A stretch of 50,218 nucleotides of DNA from an uncultured Pirellulaceae bacterium (GTDB lineage: Bacteria; Planctomycetota; Planctomycetia; Pirellulales; Pirellulaceae), in assembly GCA_937928215.1 (NCBI GenBank), contig CALFWL010000062.1, positions 1 to 50,218 of the forward strand, given 5' to 3'. The notes below the pieces were generated by a model. The model was not told where the DNA came from and did no database searches. It was given only the letters and a program-made list of their open reading frames with translations. The position numbers and the translations under genes were made by a program. This document shows, piece by piece, positions 17,237 to 26,146 of this stretch. Each line of letters starts with the position of its first letter. Position 1 is the first letter of the stretch.

Positions 17237-19087
17237 TTACGAAACGATCGGAAGCGTTTCTTCGAATGACAGGTGCTTGATCTGGATCGTTGGTTTCACT
17301 TCAGCGGTTCGATCGAGCACGGTGTCGACAAGGTAATACATTAACCTTCTCAATTCGTCTGGCTTTAGCTCATCAGCAATTTCTTCCGCTTTCTGCTGAT
17401 GCTTGTCCACCAAACGGTAAGCTTTTTCGAACACTCCCGCTTCGAAATACAAATGCCTAGCCCGTATCAACCGTTGTTCGGGTGGCAAAGGACAATCGGC
17501 GGCAGCCAAGCCAAGCAGTTCCTGCTTTTGAGCTTCGTTCAACCCCGCTAACGCCAACGCCCACAAAATTGTCGGGCGACCCGCCAGCAAATCCGTGCCC
17601 ATCGCAAGCTTGTTGTCTTCGTCGTGCTCCCAATCCTTCAAGTCATTGAGAATCTGAAACGCGACGCCCAGATTCCTAGCAAACTGACGCACGGGTTGGC
17701 GATACTCGTCCGCCGGCCCGGCCAGACGAAGGCCCGTATAGAACGCGGCTTCAAAAGCTGGTGCTGTTTTAAGAGCGTAGACTTTCAACGCATCAATCGG
17801 TTTCAGACACTTGTCAGACGCATCGCGCCAGATCAATTCGGCTCCCTGACCTTCGGACAGTCTTTGATGAGCGTCCGCAAGACAGTCAAGAATGTCGGCA
17901 GCCGCCTCAAAGCCCAATTCGGCTCGGTCGCCACTGACCAGACGATAGCCAAGCCCGATCAAATAATCACCAATGTTGATTGCCGTGGGCACTCCGTGTT
18001 TCACATGCAGCGAATCGCTGCCATAACGAAAACGATCGCCGTCTTGAATATCATCGTGAACCAATGAAGCTTTATGAAAGGTCTCAATCGACATCGCGGC
18101 TCGACGGATCGCGTCCGAGTACCCTGCCACAATGCGTGCACCATCAGCAGCCGTCGCCGCACCGCCCTGCACCGCATCGTACACCGCCAGCGTAATGAAC
18201 GGACGCGAATGCTTGCCGCCAGCCGATAAAAAATCGTAAGCGATCGATTCGGTTGCCGCGATCGGATCACTGACAAGCGAATCAAGATCCGATCCGCCTG
18301 ACCTTATTCGCGGGACCAATCGCTCTAACGAGTCCGCCTCAAACAATCGCGACGATTCACGCAATAAATGAATGTAGCTTCGAGTCTCCTGCGCCGAAGC
18401 ATCGAACGGGACTCGCACCATCTGCTCGACCCAGTCTTCATCGACGCTGGTGTTTCGACAATCGCTCGACAGCAGCGGCACGGCCATGCAAGGGATGCCC
18501 GCCAACATGATTTTATCGATCGCTTTTTCCAGCACGTTCAGACAGGCGACGCCGACAATCGCGTCGACATGCCCGCTGACAATGATCTTCAACACGATCG
18601 GAGAACCTTCAGCGACCAAAACTTTGTAGCCCAGCTCTTCTGCGGCACCACGAAAGTCGGCAATGCTGCACGCGCCACAAGTCTTGCACGCCAATCCGAA
18701 TTCATCGTAGTCCGCCGGACAACCCTCCGCGTGCTTCAGGCAGTGGGGAAGCAGAAACAAACGTCGCTCGTACGGGATCGATTTGATTTGGTCTTCCCAG
18801 AATTCGGTCGACAGGACCACCATCGTCCAGCCAAGAAATCCCTCTGGTAGATTCTGCTCGGTCAGCAACTGACGACAAATCGCTTCCAGCTCGTCCTTGC
18901 TCGGCGGCACGTCACGACTAAGCGTTGCAGCAACCTCACGACACCGCATCCGCAATGTCTCGCGGGCACCTTTCGTGTCGGGCACCATTTTCAGATGAGC
19001 CGTCTTACGACGGCGAGAGCGACGAACCGGTGGCGTGGCGACTTCTTCAGCTTGCGATGGCGAAGTTGTATTTGAAACAGTTGCCAA
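17237..19087 (-). CDS. DUF116 - polyprenyl synthetase fusion protein
   Basis: 616 residues. Residues about 85-225 form a DUF116 domain with many cysteines (C116, C123, C134, C137, C140, then C182, C200, C210), including HCLKHAEGCP and CKTCGAC, a probable metal or Fe-S site. Residues about 265-590 are a trans-isoprenyl diphosphate synthase: GGKHSRP at 290-296, first Asp-rich motif DDIQD at 345-349, and second motif NDLKD at 481-485, whose first Asp is Asn. The family condenses isopentenyl with allylic diphosphates. A basic linker (RRSRRRK) lies near the N-terminus. The frame opens with TTG preceded by AAGGAA. It lies 193 bases after squalene-hopene cyclase on the same strand, so a role in isoprenoid or triterpenoid supply is plausible. 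Confidence 0.85.
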   Translation of the reverse strand: MATVSNTTSPSQAEEVATPPVRRSRRRKTAHLKMVPDTKGARETLRMRCREVAATLSRDVPPSKDELEAICRQLLTEQNLPEGFLGWTMVVLSTEFWEDQIKSIPYERRLFLLPHCLKHAEGCPADYDEFGLACKTCGACSIADFRGAAEELGYKVLVAEGSPIVLKIIVSGHVDAIVGVACLNVLEKAIDKIMLAGIPCMAVPLLSSDCRNTSVDEDWVEQMVRVPFDASAQETRSYIHLLRESSRLFEADSLERLVPRIRSGGSDLDSLVSDPIAATESIAYDFLSAGGKHSRPFITLAVYDAVQGGAATAADGARIVAGYSDAIRRAAMSIETFHKASLVHDDIQDGDRFRYGSDSLHVKHGVPTAINIGDYLIGLGYRLVSGDRAELGFEAAADILDCLADAHQRLSEGQGAELIWRDASDKCLKPIDALKVYALKTAPAFEAAFYTGLRLAGPADEYRQPVRQFARNLGVAFQILNDLKDWEHDEDNKLAMGTDLLAGRPTILWALALAGLNEAQKQELLGLAAADCPLPPEQRLIRARHLYFEAGVFEKAYRLVDKHQQKAEEIADELKPDELRRLMYYLVDTVLDRTAEVKPTIQIKHLSFEETLPIVS

Positions 19088-19280
19088 AACGTTTCCTTAG
19101 GCGAGAGGCGGATTGAAATCTACCGTGCGGCATACTGGACAGGACGCGACATCAGACGAATGACAGGCGTGTTTCAGCTTGTCTTTCGCTTGAACGCCCG
19201 GTCTATCGACGAGGTTGGACAAAGCCAATCAATCGAAGGTGTTGGCCACGCGACCGACCCGGACCATTTCACTGTACCAA

Positions 19281-21200
19281 CTACGGGTCGTCAGCAGAAC
19301 ATCCAGACTGAATAAATGTCGCCCGACTGAGCGCACCGGCAGCAAAAATCAACGGATACAGTTTTTCGAAATACCAGAGTTTCGCAAAGTAAAAACCGAT
19401 CGGACTACTTAAAGCAACGCGATCCGTACCAACAGCGCTGATCAACCAAGCCACACCTGCGTTAGCGGCGTCTTCCGCCCCCGCATCATCACACCCCAGC
19501 AAAGACTCAACGCACAACGCGGTTTCCTCAACGCTGCTTTCGCCTTCTGCGGTGCCACCCCAGCCTCCGTCGATATTTTGATGCTCGATCAGCCACCTGT
19601 AACCAGCCGAGGCGGTCAAAGTTTCGTTCCGCCCCGTATCTCGGTATGCCAGCAACACTTTGGCCGTTCCGTAGAAAGGATTCTCATCGTCGGGCTGATC
19701 CTGATTGCCAAACCAGAGCGGCAACCATGAGCCATCGGCACGCTGCTGTTTCTGAAGATACCGAAAACCTTTCTCAATTGCTTTGTCCTTCCGTCGCCAA
19801 GCTGACAAACCGCGAATGACATGAGCCGTGATGTCGCTGCCACTTCGATCGAACGGCAGCTTCCCCCAACCTCGACAGAACGTCGGCCACCCACCGTCAC
19901 GATTCTGCAGGCCAATCAACCAATCGGCTCCATCCGAGGCCGCCACAGAAATTCGCTGGCCGATTTGCCGATCCAACCAACTCGGTTCCGCATCAACGAC
20001 CCTTCGCAACGCGAGCATGGCTCCGGGCGTATCATCCGCGTCGGGAACCGCACCACTCAAGTCGCTCCAACCCCAGCCACCTGGATCCGCTCCGGTAAAC
20101 GGATGCTTTTCCCGGTTCTGACAGGACAACAACCAGTTCAGACCGTTCTGCCACTTGCTCGCATCGGCTTCGAGCAACCGCTTGAACGATGTCGGGTCAT
20201 TTGCCAACGCGTTGATCGACAACGAAGTGTTCCAAGTCGCCAAATTCGTATCGATTGGCCAGTTGCCAATACAAGCTCGACGCCCCAGTGAGTGGATCGC
20301 CTCGCCGTTATCACATCCGCTCGCTTGCCCGTCGAGCTCGTTTTCTGGGCTTTCAACACGAAACGCATTCAACAAGAATCGAATCCCATTTTCAACCACG
20401 GGATGCCGTGCACGTCCACAACAAACCAACGCCATCGAAACGAAACTGGTCAAAGGAATCGCTTCCAAGTATCCACCGCTGGCTGGCTGCATTCGCTGCA
20501 ACACTTTCAAACCGGGCTCGATGCTCAGCCGACGAATCGTTTTTCGGATCGGATCCCAAGGTGGATCAAAGTAAAACTTGGCCTGTCCGATCGCCACCAA
20601 AGCTGGAATGGCGTAGCTAACCACAGGTAACTGCATCAAGTGGTAAAAACGTTGCGGCACGACGGCAGCTTCAAAAGGCAGAGCCGACACTTCACTCCAT
20701 GGAACGATCCCCGCCATCGCGCAATTGGCCAGAATTGGAACGGCAAATGTTTTGTCTCGGCCATATCGCTTTCGTAAGCCAGCAATACCGCCCTGCAAGT
20801 CAACATAACGCTCGGCTCGTGTGATTCGATCTGAACATTCGGTCACTTTGTTCGCAGCATGGAGGGCCGCAATCACCAGCATCGTCGTGGAAATATTCGA
20901 ATAGTTTTTTGGCGTGTCTCCCCAACCTCCGTCGTCATTTTGTTGATTCAACAACCAAGCAATGCCAGCGTCAACCTGCTGACGCATCCGATCGCGATCG
21001 ACCGGCTCTAAGCCGGCAGCGTCCGAATCCAGATAGAACGAGAACGTACTGATCGCAGTTGCCGTCGACAACGCGGACGCGGACAATTGGCCCTCCCAAT
21101 GACCGGCAGCCATTCGCTCATCCAGTAACTGCTGTCGAACTGCGATCGTCGCTTTCTCCAACGCGTCGCTTGAAATTGTTCTTGACTGATCGGTTTCCAT
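19281..21200 (-). CDS. shc: squalene-hopene cyclase family triterpene cyclase
   Basis: About 639 residues, close to the usual 620-720. The catalytic DXDD motif is present as PDADDT (Asp residues near 388-391). QW-type repeats are visible: QQNDDGGWGDTP near 88-98, QNRDGGWPTFCRGWG near 433-447, QQRADGSWLPLWFGNQ near 486-501 and QNIDGGWGGTAEG near 542-554. A further block LEAIPLTSFVSMAL is at about 246-259. The enzyme cyclises squalene to hopanoid-type triterpenes at the membrane. The ATG at 21200 overlaps the TGA of the preceding gene (TGATG), so translation is coupled; a GTG one codon earlier is also possible. It is followed by the DUF116-prenyl synthase gene. Confidence 0.9.
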   Translation of the reverse strand: METDQSRTISSDALEKATIAVRQQLLDERMAAGHWEGQLSASALSTATAISTFSFYLDSDAAGLEPVDRDRMRQQVDAGIAWLLNQQNDDGGWGDTPKNYSNISTTMLVIAALHAANKVTECSDRITRAERYVDLQGGIAGLRKRYGRDKTFAVPILANCAMAGIVPWSEVSALPFEAAVVPQRFYHLMQLPVVSYAIPALVAIGQAKFYFDPPWDPIRKTIRRLSIEPGLKVLQRMQPASGGYLEAIPLTSFVSMALVCCGRARHPVVENGIRFLLNAFRVESPENELDGQASGCDNGEAIHSLGRRACIGNWPIDTNLATWNTSLSINALANDPTSFKRLLEADASKWQNGLNWLLSCQNREKHPFTGADPGGWGWSDLSGAVPDADDTPGAMLALRRVVDAEPSWLDRQIGQRISVAASDGADWLIGLQNRDGGWPTFCRGWGKLPFDRSGSDITAHVIRGLSAWRRKDKAIEKGFRYLQKQQRADGSWLPLWFGNQDQPDDENPFYGTAKVLLAYRDTGRNETLTASAGYRWLIEHQNIDGGWGGTAEGESSVEETALCVESLLGCDDAGAEDAANAGVAWLISAVGTDRVALSSPIGFYFAKLWYFEKLYPLIFAAGALSRATFIQSGCSADDP

Positions 21201-22327
21201 CACTGGCTCATCGGTGCCTGATACGGATTGTCTGAATCAACGGGTTCACTTTGAACAACCGCGGCAGCTTCCTTGTCAGCAACAGATTTGAGCTCAACAA
21301 CGTTTTCCATAAATCGTTCGACGGCCGTTTCATCTCCAATCGCTCGCATCGGCACCAAGTGAATCAACGAATGGATGGTGCGAAACCCAAGATAGTGGTC
21401 GTTGGCCAGCAAGCCCGTCACGTCATTCCAGTGAAGCAGTGAAACATAATCAGCAGCGCCAATCGCGAGCCCATCCTGGCATAAACGCACAGAAATCTCA
21501 TCGGACGGGAGCTTGAACAAACGAGTGATTCTAAACCACGATCGCGTGCGAGCGATCAGCCACAGCACAACAAACGGCATCAGGCAGATCAACAAATCAC
21601 GGGTCACGTCCGAGAACAATATATCTGCGCGAAAGAAAAACGCGGTCGCCCAGAGGAAGACGGACAACAGAAACACAAATCCAAACAACGGCCTGACCAT
21701 CGAGCCAGATTTTCGAACGCCATTCGAATCGTTGCTTTCATACGGCCTCAGTTTCGAGCTCACGATCTGTTGCGCGTCAACTGACGACATCTGATAGCGA
21801 TAGACCGGGAACACACTCTCACTGAGAAATCGGTCTTGGTAGAGCGGCAATGGAGGCGAATCGGCAACAGGCTGCTGGACTTCCTTCAGCAAGTTTCGCA
21901 CTTCGTTTTCTTGGTCAACAGTTAGCACTCGCTTGGGCAAGATACTACCGACATCGTTCCTCCAGAACTGAAACTCTTTCTTCGTTTCTCGAATCTCTTC
22001 AATTCGCTCCCACTTCCATTGCCCGATCGAACTGGAGCTTCTTCTCGTTCCCAGATGGCGATCGAACACGTCCACGTGCTCGCACAAAGGGAACCGAACG
22101 AGCGGCACAAACCATCGGTAGCCGGCCAACATCAGCATGACAATCGCCGCGATGCTCATCCACAATGCGGAATAGTTTGAATGAAAAGCCCACAGAATGA
22201 AGGCCGTTGGCAACAATGCCATGCAGACGATTAGATAATTCCGCCACTGCGACATCACACCGGTCTTGTTCAGACGGTGCCAACGAATGAAATCGCTTCG
22301 AGTTTCTCGATAACGAATTTCCATCAT
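21200..22327 (-). CDS. YcxB-like tandem membrane protein with NPYQAP tail
   Basis: 375 residues built of two similar halves. Each has a pair of hydrophobic helices (about 30-75 and 215-262) followed by a soluble segment with a conserved Trp (QWKWERIEEIRE in the first, SLLHWNDVTGLL in the second) and a strand ending in P-x-R (LPKRVL and VPMRAI). This resembles the YcxB-like C-terminal domain duplicated in tandem. The C-terminus reads DNPYQAPMSQ, a tail common in planctomycete proteins. Its start overlaps the small upstream gene and its stop overlaps shc, placing it firmly in the hemDE-shc operon. Function unknown. Confidence 0.75.
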   Translation of the reverse strand: MMEIRYRETRSDFIRWHRLNKTGVMSQWRNYLIVCMALLPTAFILWAFHSNYSALWMSIAAIVMLMLAGYRWFVPLVRFPLCEHVDVFDRHLGTRRSSSSIGQWKWERIEEIRETKKEFQFWRNDVGSILPKRVLTVDQENEVRNLLKEVQQPVADSPPLPLYQDRFLSESVFPVYRYQMSSVDAQQIVSSKLRPYESNDSNGVRKSGSMVRPLFGFVFLLSVFLWATAFFFRADILFSDVTRDLLICLMPFVVLWLIARTRSWFRITRLFKLPSDEISVRLCQDGLAIGAADYVSLLHWNDVTGLLANDHYLGFRTIHSLIHLVPMRAIGDETAVERFMENVVELKSVADKEAAAVVQSEPVDSDNPYQAPMSQ

Positions 22328-22584
22328 CTACCTCGTCGGCGAAACAAATAGCGGACGAAGTCAATCAGACCTGAAAATCGAAAATCATCGTCCACATAAT
22401 GCTCGATGACGTAGAAAGCGAAGTAGTAGAAGCGGCAGAAGCACCAAACACAGACCGCCAACAGAACAGTGATTTGCCAGTCAAATGTTTTGGCGACGAT
22501 CAGACCGGCGGACACAAATCCTGCGATCAGGAATAGGAATCCCTTCAGGTAGATCGCTTTCGGATTCGTCAGGTCACCCATCAT
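22324..22584 (-). CDS. small two-helix membrane protein
   Basis: 86 residues with hydrophobic segments at about 13-31 and 36-59 and a basic C-terminus (YLFRRRGR). No family recognised. It begins directly after the hemDE stop (TAG then ATG ATG) and its TGA overlaps the next start (ATGATG), so it is an integral member of the operon. It may be a subunit of, or assembly partner for, the YcxB-like protein that follows. Confidence 0.75.
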   Translation of the reverse strand: MMGDLTNPKAIYLKGFLFLIAGFVSAGLIVAKTFDWQITVLLAVCVWCFCRFYYFAFYVIEHYVDDDFRFSGLIDFVRYLFRRRGR

Positions 22585-24522
22585 CTACCGAGAACTTAGT
22601 TCATGCACGATATCGACCAAAGCGATGGCGTTGTCGACGGGCGTCTGCGGCAAAATCCCATGGCCTAGGTTGAAAATATGACCGGGTCGGCCCGCGGCTT
22701 GATCGAGCACAAACTTCGCCTGCTTTCGAATCTCATCTGGATTGGTCAGTAGAACCGTCTGATCCAAATTACCTTGGACCGACATGTCGTAACCCACGGT
22801 TTGCCACGCGTCGTCCAGTCGAATCCGCCAATCGATTCCAACAACGCTCGCCCGAGTATCGGCCAACAACGGCAGCAAAGCCGGGTTGCCGGTCGCAAAA
22901 TTGATGACCGGAACGCCACGAGGAATACTGGCAATAATTTGCTGAACATAGGGATGCACAAACTGACGATAATCTTCAAAACTCAAGCATCCGGCCCACG
23001 AGTCAAACAGCTGCAAGCACTGAGCCCCGGCTGCAACTTGTCCATTCAAGTAAATCGAGATCGAGGTCGACAGGTGCTGCATCAACTGATCCCACGCGCC
23101 GCGATCGCTGTACATCAAGGCTTTCGTGTTTGCGTAGTTGCGGCTGGCTCCGCCTTCGATCATGTAACTGGCAAGCGTGAACGGAGCCCCCGCAAATCCG
23201 ATCAGCGGCATGTCGGCTGGCAGATCATTTCGCGTCTGAGTGACCGTATCCATCACGAACTGTAATTCATCATTCGATTCCAGTGGCTTGATCCGATCGA
23301 CATCCGCTGCCACACGAACAGGATTGTGAATCACCGGCCCGTCACCTTTGACGAATTCCAGATCGCATCCCATCGGAACCAGAATGGGCAACAGATCCGA
23401 GAAGATGATCGCCGCGTCGACTCCCAGTTTCTGCACGGCGGTACACATCACCTCGCTGCACAACTGAGGATCCGCGCACAAATCCAAGAACGAAATTTTA
23501 TCGCGAACCGCTCGATACTCCGACATGTAGCGCCCCGCCTGACGCATCATCCAGATCGGCGTCACATCGGTCGGCTCGCCTCGACACGCTTTCATAAAGG
23601 GGCTGTTGTACCAAGGCGCGTTGGTGTCGGTGCTGCTGCTTGCGGGTCCGGACATGTTGACTCGAATGATATGTTTCTGTTTGAAAATTTGATGAACTTC
23701 AGTCAGACGACCGACGATTTCTCCAACCGCCGGTTGCAATTCGATCGCATCGGTTTGAAAATCGACCGGCACTCCATGATCTGCCAATAGCTCAGCGGGA
23801 TCAGGCCCTGAAGTCAACACAATATGACGGTCCAGCAAGTGGCTGGTCAAACGGGCGCGACCAAATTGCCCGGCCAGAAAGCAGAATTCCGCCGCAGCCT
23901 GAGCATCAGCAAAGAGAATTGAGTCAAATTCGTTGGCGTCAATTCGTTCGAACACGTCCGTCGCCTTGTTGCTATTGGCAGGCATCTCCATCGCAAACGC
24001 CGGAACTCTCAGCACCCTAGCCCCGCGAGCCTCCAATCCCGCGCTGATGCCGTGAACGCCGGAAGAATGCTCCAACGCTACGTTCAGGTTGGTAACCTTC
24101 GACTGATGATCGACCGCGATCAGGATGTCTCGCCACGTTGAACTCGAACCGAGAGCGACCGCCGGCTCGACACCCAACTCTCGCAACGCTTCGGCGGCTG
24201 GCGGGCTACCGGCAATGGTGGTCGCATCGGTCAGGCAATCCAGAAATCGCTGCTGTGGTATCGTGCGAACAATCTGAAGAACCAACTGCCGTACCGCCAC
24301 GCCCGTCATGAAGATCACCGTGTCCAACCCGCCGGTCATCAACCGATTGGCGAACTCGACAGCTGGAGCGTTCACGATCCGACCGCCTGCATCCGTCGAC
24401 ACGCAACCAAACGGCCCCAACGGAGTTAAACGAATTGCCTCAGACGAAAAGTCGTGCAAGCAATTCAAATCGGTTTCACCGGAAATCAGAACTCCGATCG
24501 ATATTGGGGCTGACTGGTTCAT
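22585..24522 (-). CDS. hemE: HemD-HemE fusion: uroporphyrinogen-III synthase / uroporphyrinogen decarboxylase
   Basis: 645 residues. Residues about 1-285 look like uroporphyrinogen-III synthase: DTVIFMTGVAVRQL, then IAGSPPAAEALRELGVEPAV with GSSSTW, then a second lobe with DSILFADAQAAAEF and HIVLTSGPDPAELL. Residues about 303-645 are a complete uroporphyrinogen decarboxylase: PIWMMRQAGRYMSEYR at 322-337, IIFSDLLPILVPMG, GFAGAPFTLASYMIEGG at 442-458, LFDSWAG and NLGHGILPQTP. The reactions are consecutive in heme synthesis (hydroxymethylbilane to uroporphyrinogen III to coproporphyrinogen III), so the fusion may pass product directly. The frame is continuous; an internal ATG at residue 290 has no clear ribosome-binding site. 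It heads the array leading to shc. The HemD half is more divergent than the HemE half. Confidence 0.9.
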   Translation of the reverse strand: MNQSAPISIGVLISGETDLNCLHDFSSEAIRLTPLGPFGCVSTDAGGRIVNAPAVEFANRLMTGGLDTVIFMTGVAVRQLVLQIVRTIPQQRFLDCLTDATTIAGSPPAAEALRELGVEPAVALGSSSTWRDILIAVDHQSKVTNLNVALEHSSGVHGISAGLEARGARVLRVPAFAMEMPANSNKATDVFERIDANEFDSILFADAQAAAEFCFLAGQFGRARLTSHLLDRHIVLTSGPDPAELLADHGVPVDFQTDAIELQPAVGEIVGRLTEVHQIFKQKHIIRVNMSGPASSSTDTNAPWYNSPFMKACRGEPTDVTPIWMMRQAGRYMSEYRAVRDKISFLDLCADPQLCSEVMCTAVQKLGVDAAIIFSDLLPILVPMGCDLEFVKGDGPVIHNPVRVAADVDRIKPLESNDELQFVMDTVTQTRNDLPADMPLIGFAGAPFTLASYMIEGGASRNYANTKALMYSDRGAWDQLMQHLSTSISIYLNGQVAAGAQCLQLFDSWAGCLSFEDYRQFVHPYVQQIIASIPRGVPVINFATGNPALLPLLADTRASVVGIDWRIRLDDAWQTVGYDMSVQGNLDQTVLLTNPDEIRKQAKFVLDQAAGRPGHIFNLGHGILPQTPVDNAIALVDIVHELSSR

Positions 24523-24844
24523 GCAGCTTGAGGCGTGTCGCGAAAGAGTGTTCGAGCATCAGTTTTCGGAACCAGCGTACTGCTTTGCAGTTCACGTTAA
24601 GAGGGGGGCTCGCGCAGCCGAATTTCACCAAACGGATTCGACCGGGCCGCCGCCTGCGGATACAATGCTTGATTCTTCGACCGCGGACTGGCAACCGGGC
24701 CTTAGCACTGGCCCAACAACCACTGCCAGAATTGATTTCATTTCGCTCTCGCAAAATCGGCGCTGAATCACGTTCCTCCAGCAACTTTTTGACTCGTGAG
24801 TGCTTATTTTCCAACGTTCTTCACGCTTCGCTCAGAATATCTTG
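24523..24844. other. divergent intergenic region between hemDE and an unknown gene
   Basis: 322 bases that must carry the promoters for hemDE (minus) and the gene at 24845 (plus). The right-hand third is repeat copy C. I see no convincing promoter boxes or additional gene. Confidence 0.5.
24702..24806 (+). repeat. dispersed ~104-bp intergenic element, copy C
   Basis: It matches copies A and B along their length (blocks GCCCAACAA, ACTGCCAGA, TTGATTTCATTTCGCT, AAAATCGGCGCTGAATCA, GTGAGTGCTTA). The ends TTAGCACT and AGTGCTTA are inverted repeats of each other. It lies 38 bases before the start of the next plus-strand gene. Confidence 0.8.
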
Positions 24845-26023
24845 ATGACTCAAACCATAAATTTCTTTGATCAGATTTCCGCTCGGCTCAGCACCGCTGG
24901 CGTTGAGGGAACGCTGGAGCTGCTGGAAACTCACTTCCGACGCGAAAAGGAATATTTTCGCTTGTTCGAGGTTCTGAAACTCCGCTGCCGCCACCAGCTG
25001 GGCCTGCCGCTGACTCCGTCTCGAAGCACCGAAACATTGCCCGAGCGACAACAACGAGAGCTGGACGAGGGTCTGATTGACGCTTGCCAGACAGTTGGCA
25101 CCCTGCTTTTTCGCGATGGCGATATCCAACATGGCTGGGCCTACCTGCAACCCGTCGGGAATCGCAAACTGACCGAGTCGCTGATTCGGGAAGTTAAAGT
25201 CAACGACGATAACGTTGACATGCTGATCGACATTTCGCTCAACCAAGGAGCCGCCCCGACCTACGGTTATCACTTGGCCATGATGCACCATGGAACTTGC
25301 AGCGCGATTACGGCGTTTGATGTCCAGGGCGCCAACTTCGACCGAGAAACTCAGGCGGCCATGGCGGCTCAATTGCTGCGTCATATTTACGACGAAGTCA
25401 TGCAAAACATCAAAACGCACATCGGTCAGAACGAGCAGACGGCTCGACCGGACGCCAACCTGCGAGATCTTTTAGTCGAACATCCGTGGCTGGTCGAACA
25501 GCAGGCCTACCACTTGGACACAACTCACCTGGCCTCTTTGATGAAGATCGCTCGATTGACCACGTCGACCGGCGATCATGAAATGGCATTGCATTTGGCC
25601 GAGTACGGAGGCGGCTTCCCCGACGATCTTCAGTACAAGAACCCAGCACCGTTTGAAGACACCTACACCGACCATCAACTTTTTTTCAACGCGTTACTGG
25701 GAGAAAACGTCGACGCTGCAGTGAGTCATTTCCAAAAGAAATGTGCTCAGGCTTCGCAAGAGCCGGGCTCTGGAGCCGACGAAATCCTGATCGACTTTCT
25801 CTATCGAATCGGCCGAGTCGACGAAGCGATTGCTCATGCGAAAGTCAGTTCGACCGACCCTTCGATGCGAATCGGACTGGCTCCGGACATCATCGAAATG
25901 GCAAACTCAACCGCTCAGTTTGAATCGGTGCTGGATCACTTGCGGCATCAAGATGACTTGCTGGGTTACTCGGTCGCATTGTTGAAGCAGAACGAAGTCG
26001 ATGCTTCAACGAATTCGGGCTGA
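24845..26023 (+). CDS. unrecognised helical protein
   Basis: 392 residues from the ATG at 24845 (MTQTINFFDQ). No signal peptide or membrane segment. The sequence is mostly amphipathic helix with alternating short turns, and the second half (DEILIDFLYRIGRVDEAIAH and similar) looks like TPR-type solenoid helices. A His/Met-rich patch GYHLAMMHHGTCSA lies near residue 140. No catalytic motif or known domain recognised. It is transcribed divergently from hemDE, and a terminator for the facing Cys-rich gene lies just after its stop. Confidence 0.8.
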   Translation: MTQTINFFDQISARLSTAGVEGTLELLETHFRREKEYFRLFEVLKLRCRHQLGLPLTPSRSTETLPERQQRELDEGLIDACQTVGTLLFRDGDIQHGWAYLQPVGNRKLTESLIREVKVNDDNVDMLIDISLNQGAAPTYGYHLAMMHHGTCSAITAFDVQGANFDRETQAAMAAQLLRHIYDEVMQNIKTHIGQNEQTARPDANLRDLLVEHPWLVEQQAYHLDTTHLASLMKIARLTTSTGDHEMALHLAEYGGGFPDDLQYKNPAPFEDTYTDHQLFFNALLGENVDAAVSHFQKKCAQASQEPGSGADEILIDFLYRIGRVDEAIAHAKVSSTDPSMRIGLAPDIIEMANSTAQFESVLDHLRHQDDLLGYSVALLKQNEVDASTNSG

Positions 26024-26072
26024 GAACAACATTCAAGACAACGCCCCGCAACTGCTTTCGCCACAGCGCATG

Positions 26073-26108
26073 AAAAAACGACACGCCTGAAGATTTCAGA
26101 ACGTGTCG
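26073..26108 (-). terminator. intrinsic terminator of the Cys-rich protein gene
   Basis: On the minus strand CGACACG and CGTGTCG pair at the base, with an inner CTGAA/TTCAG stem, followed immediately by six T residues. It lies about 40 bases after the stop of the Cys-rich gene (26147). Confidence 0.85.
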
Positions 26109-26146
26109 CTCAATCATTTTCACTTAAACGTCATCGTGGCAAGACT

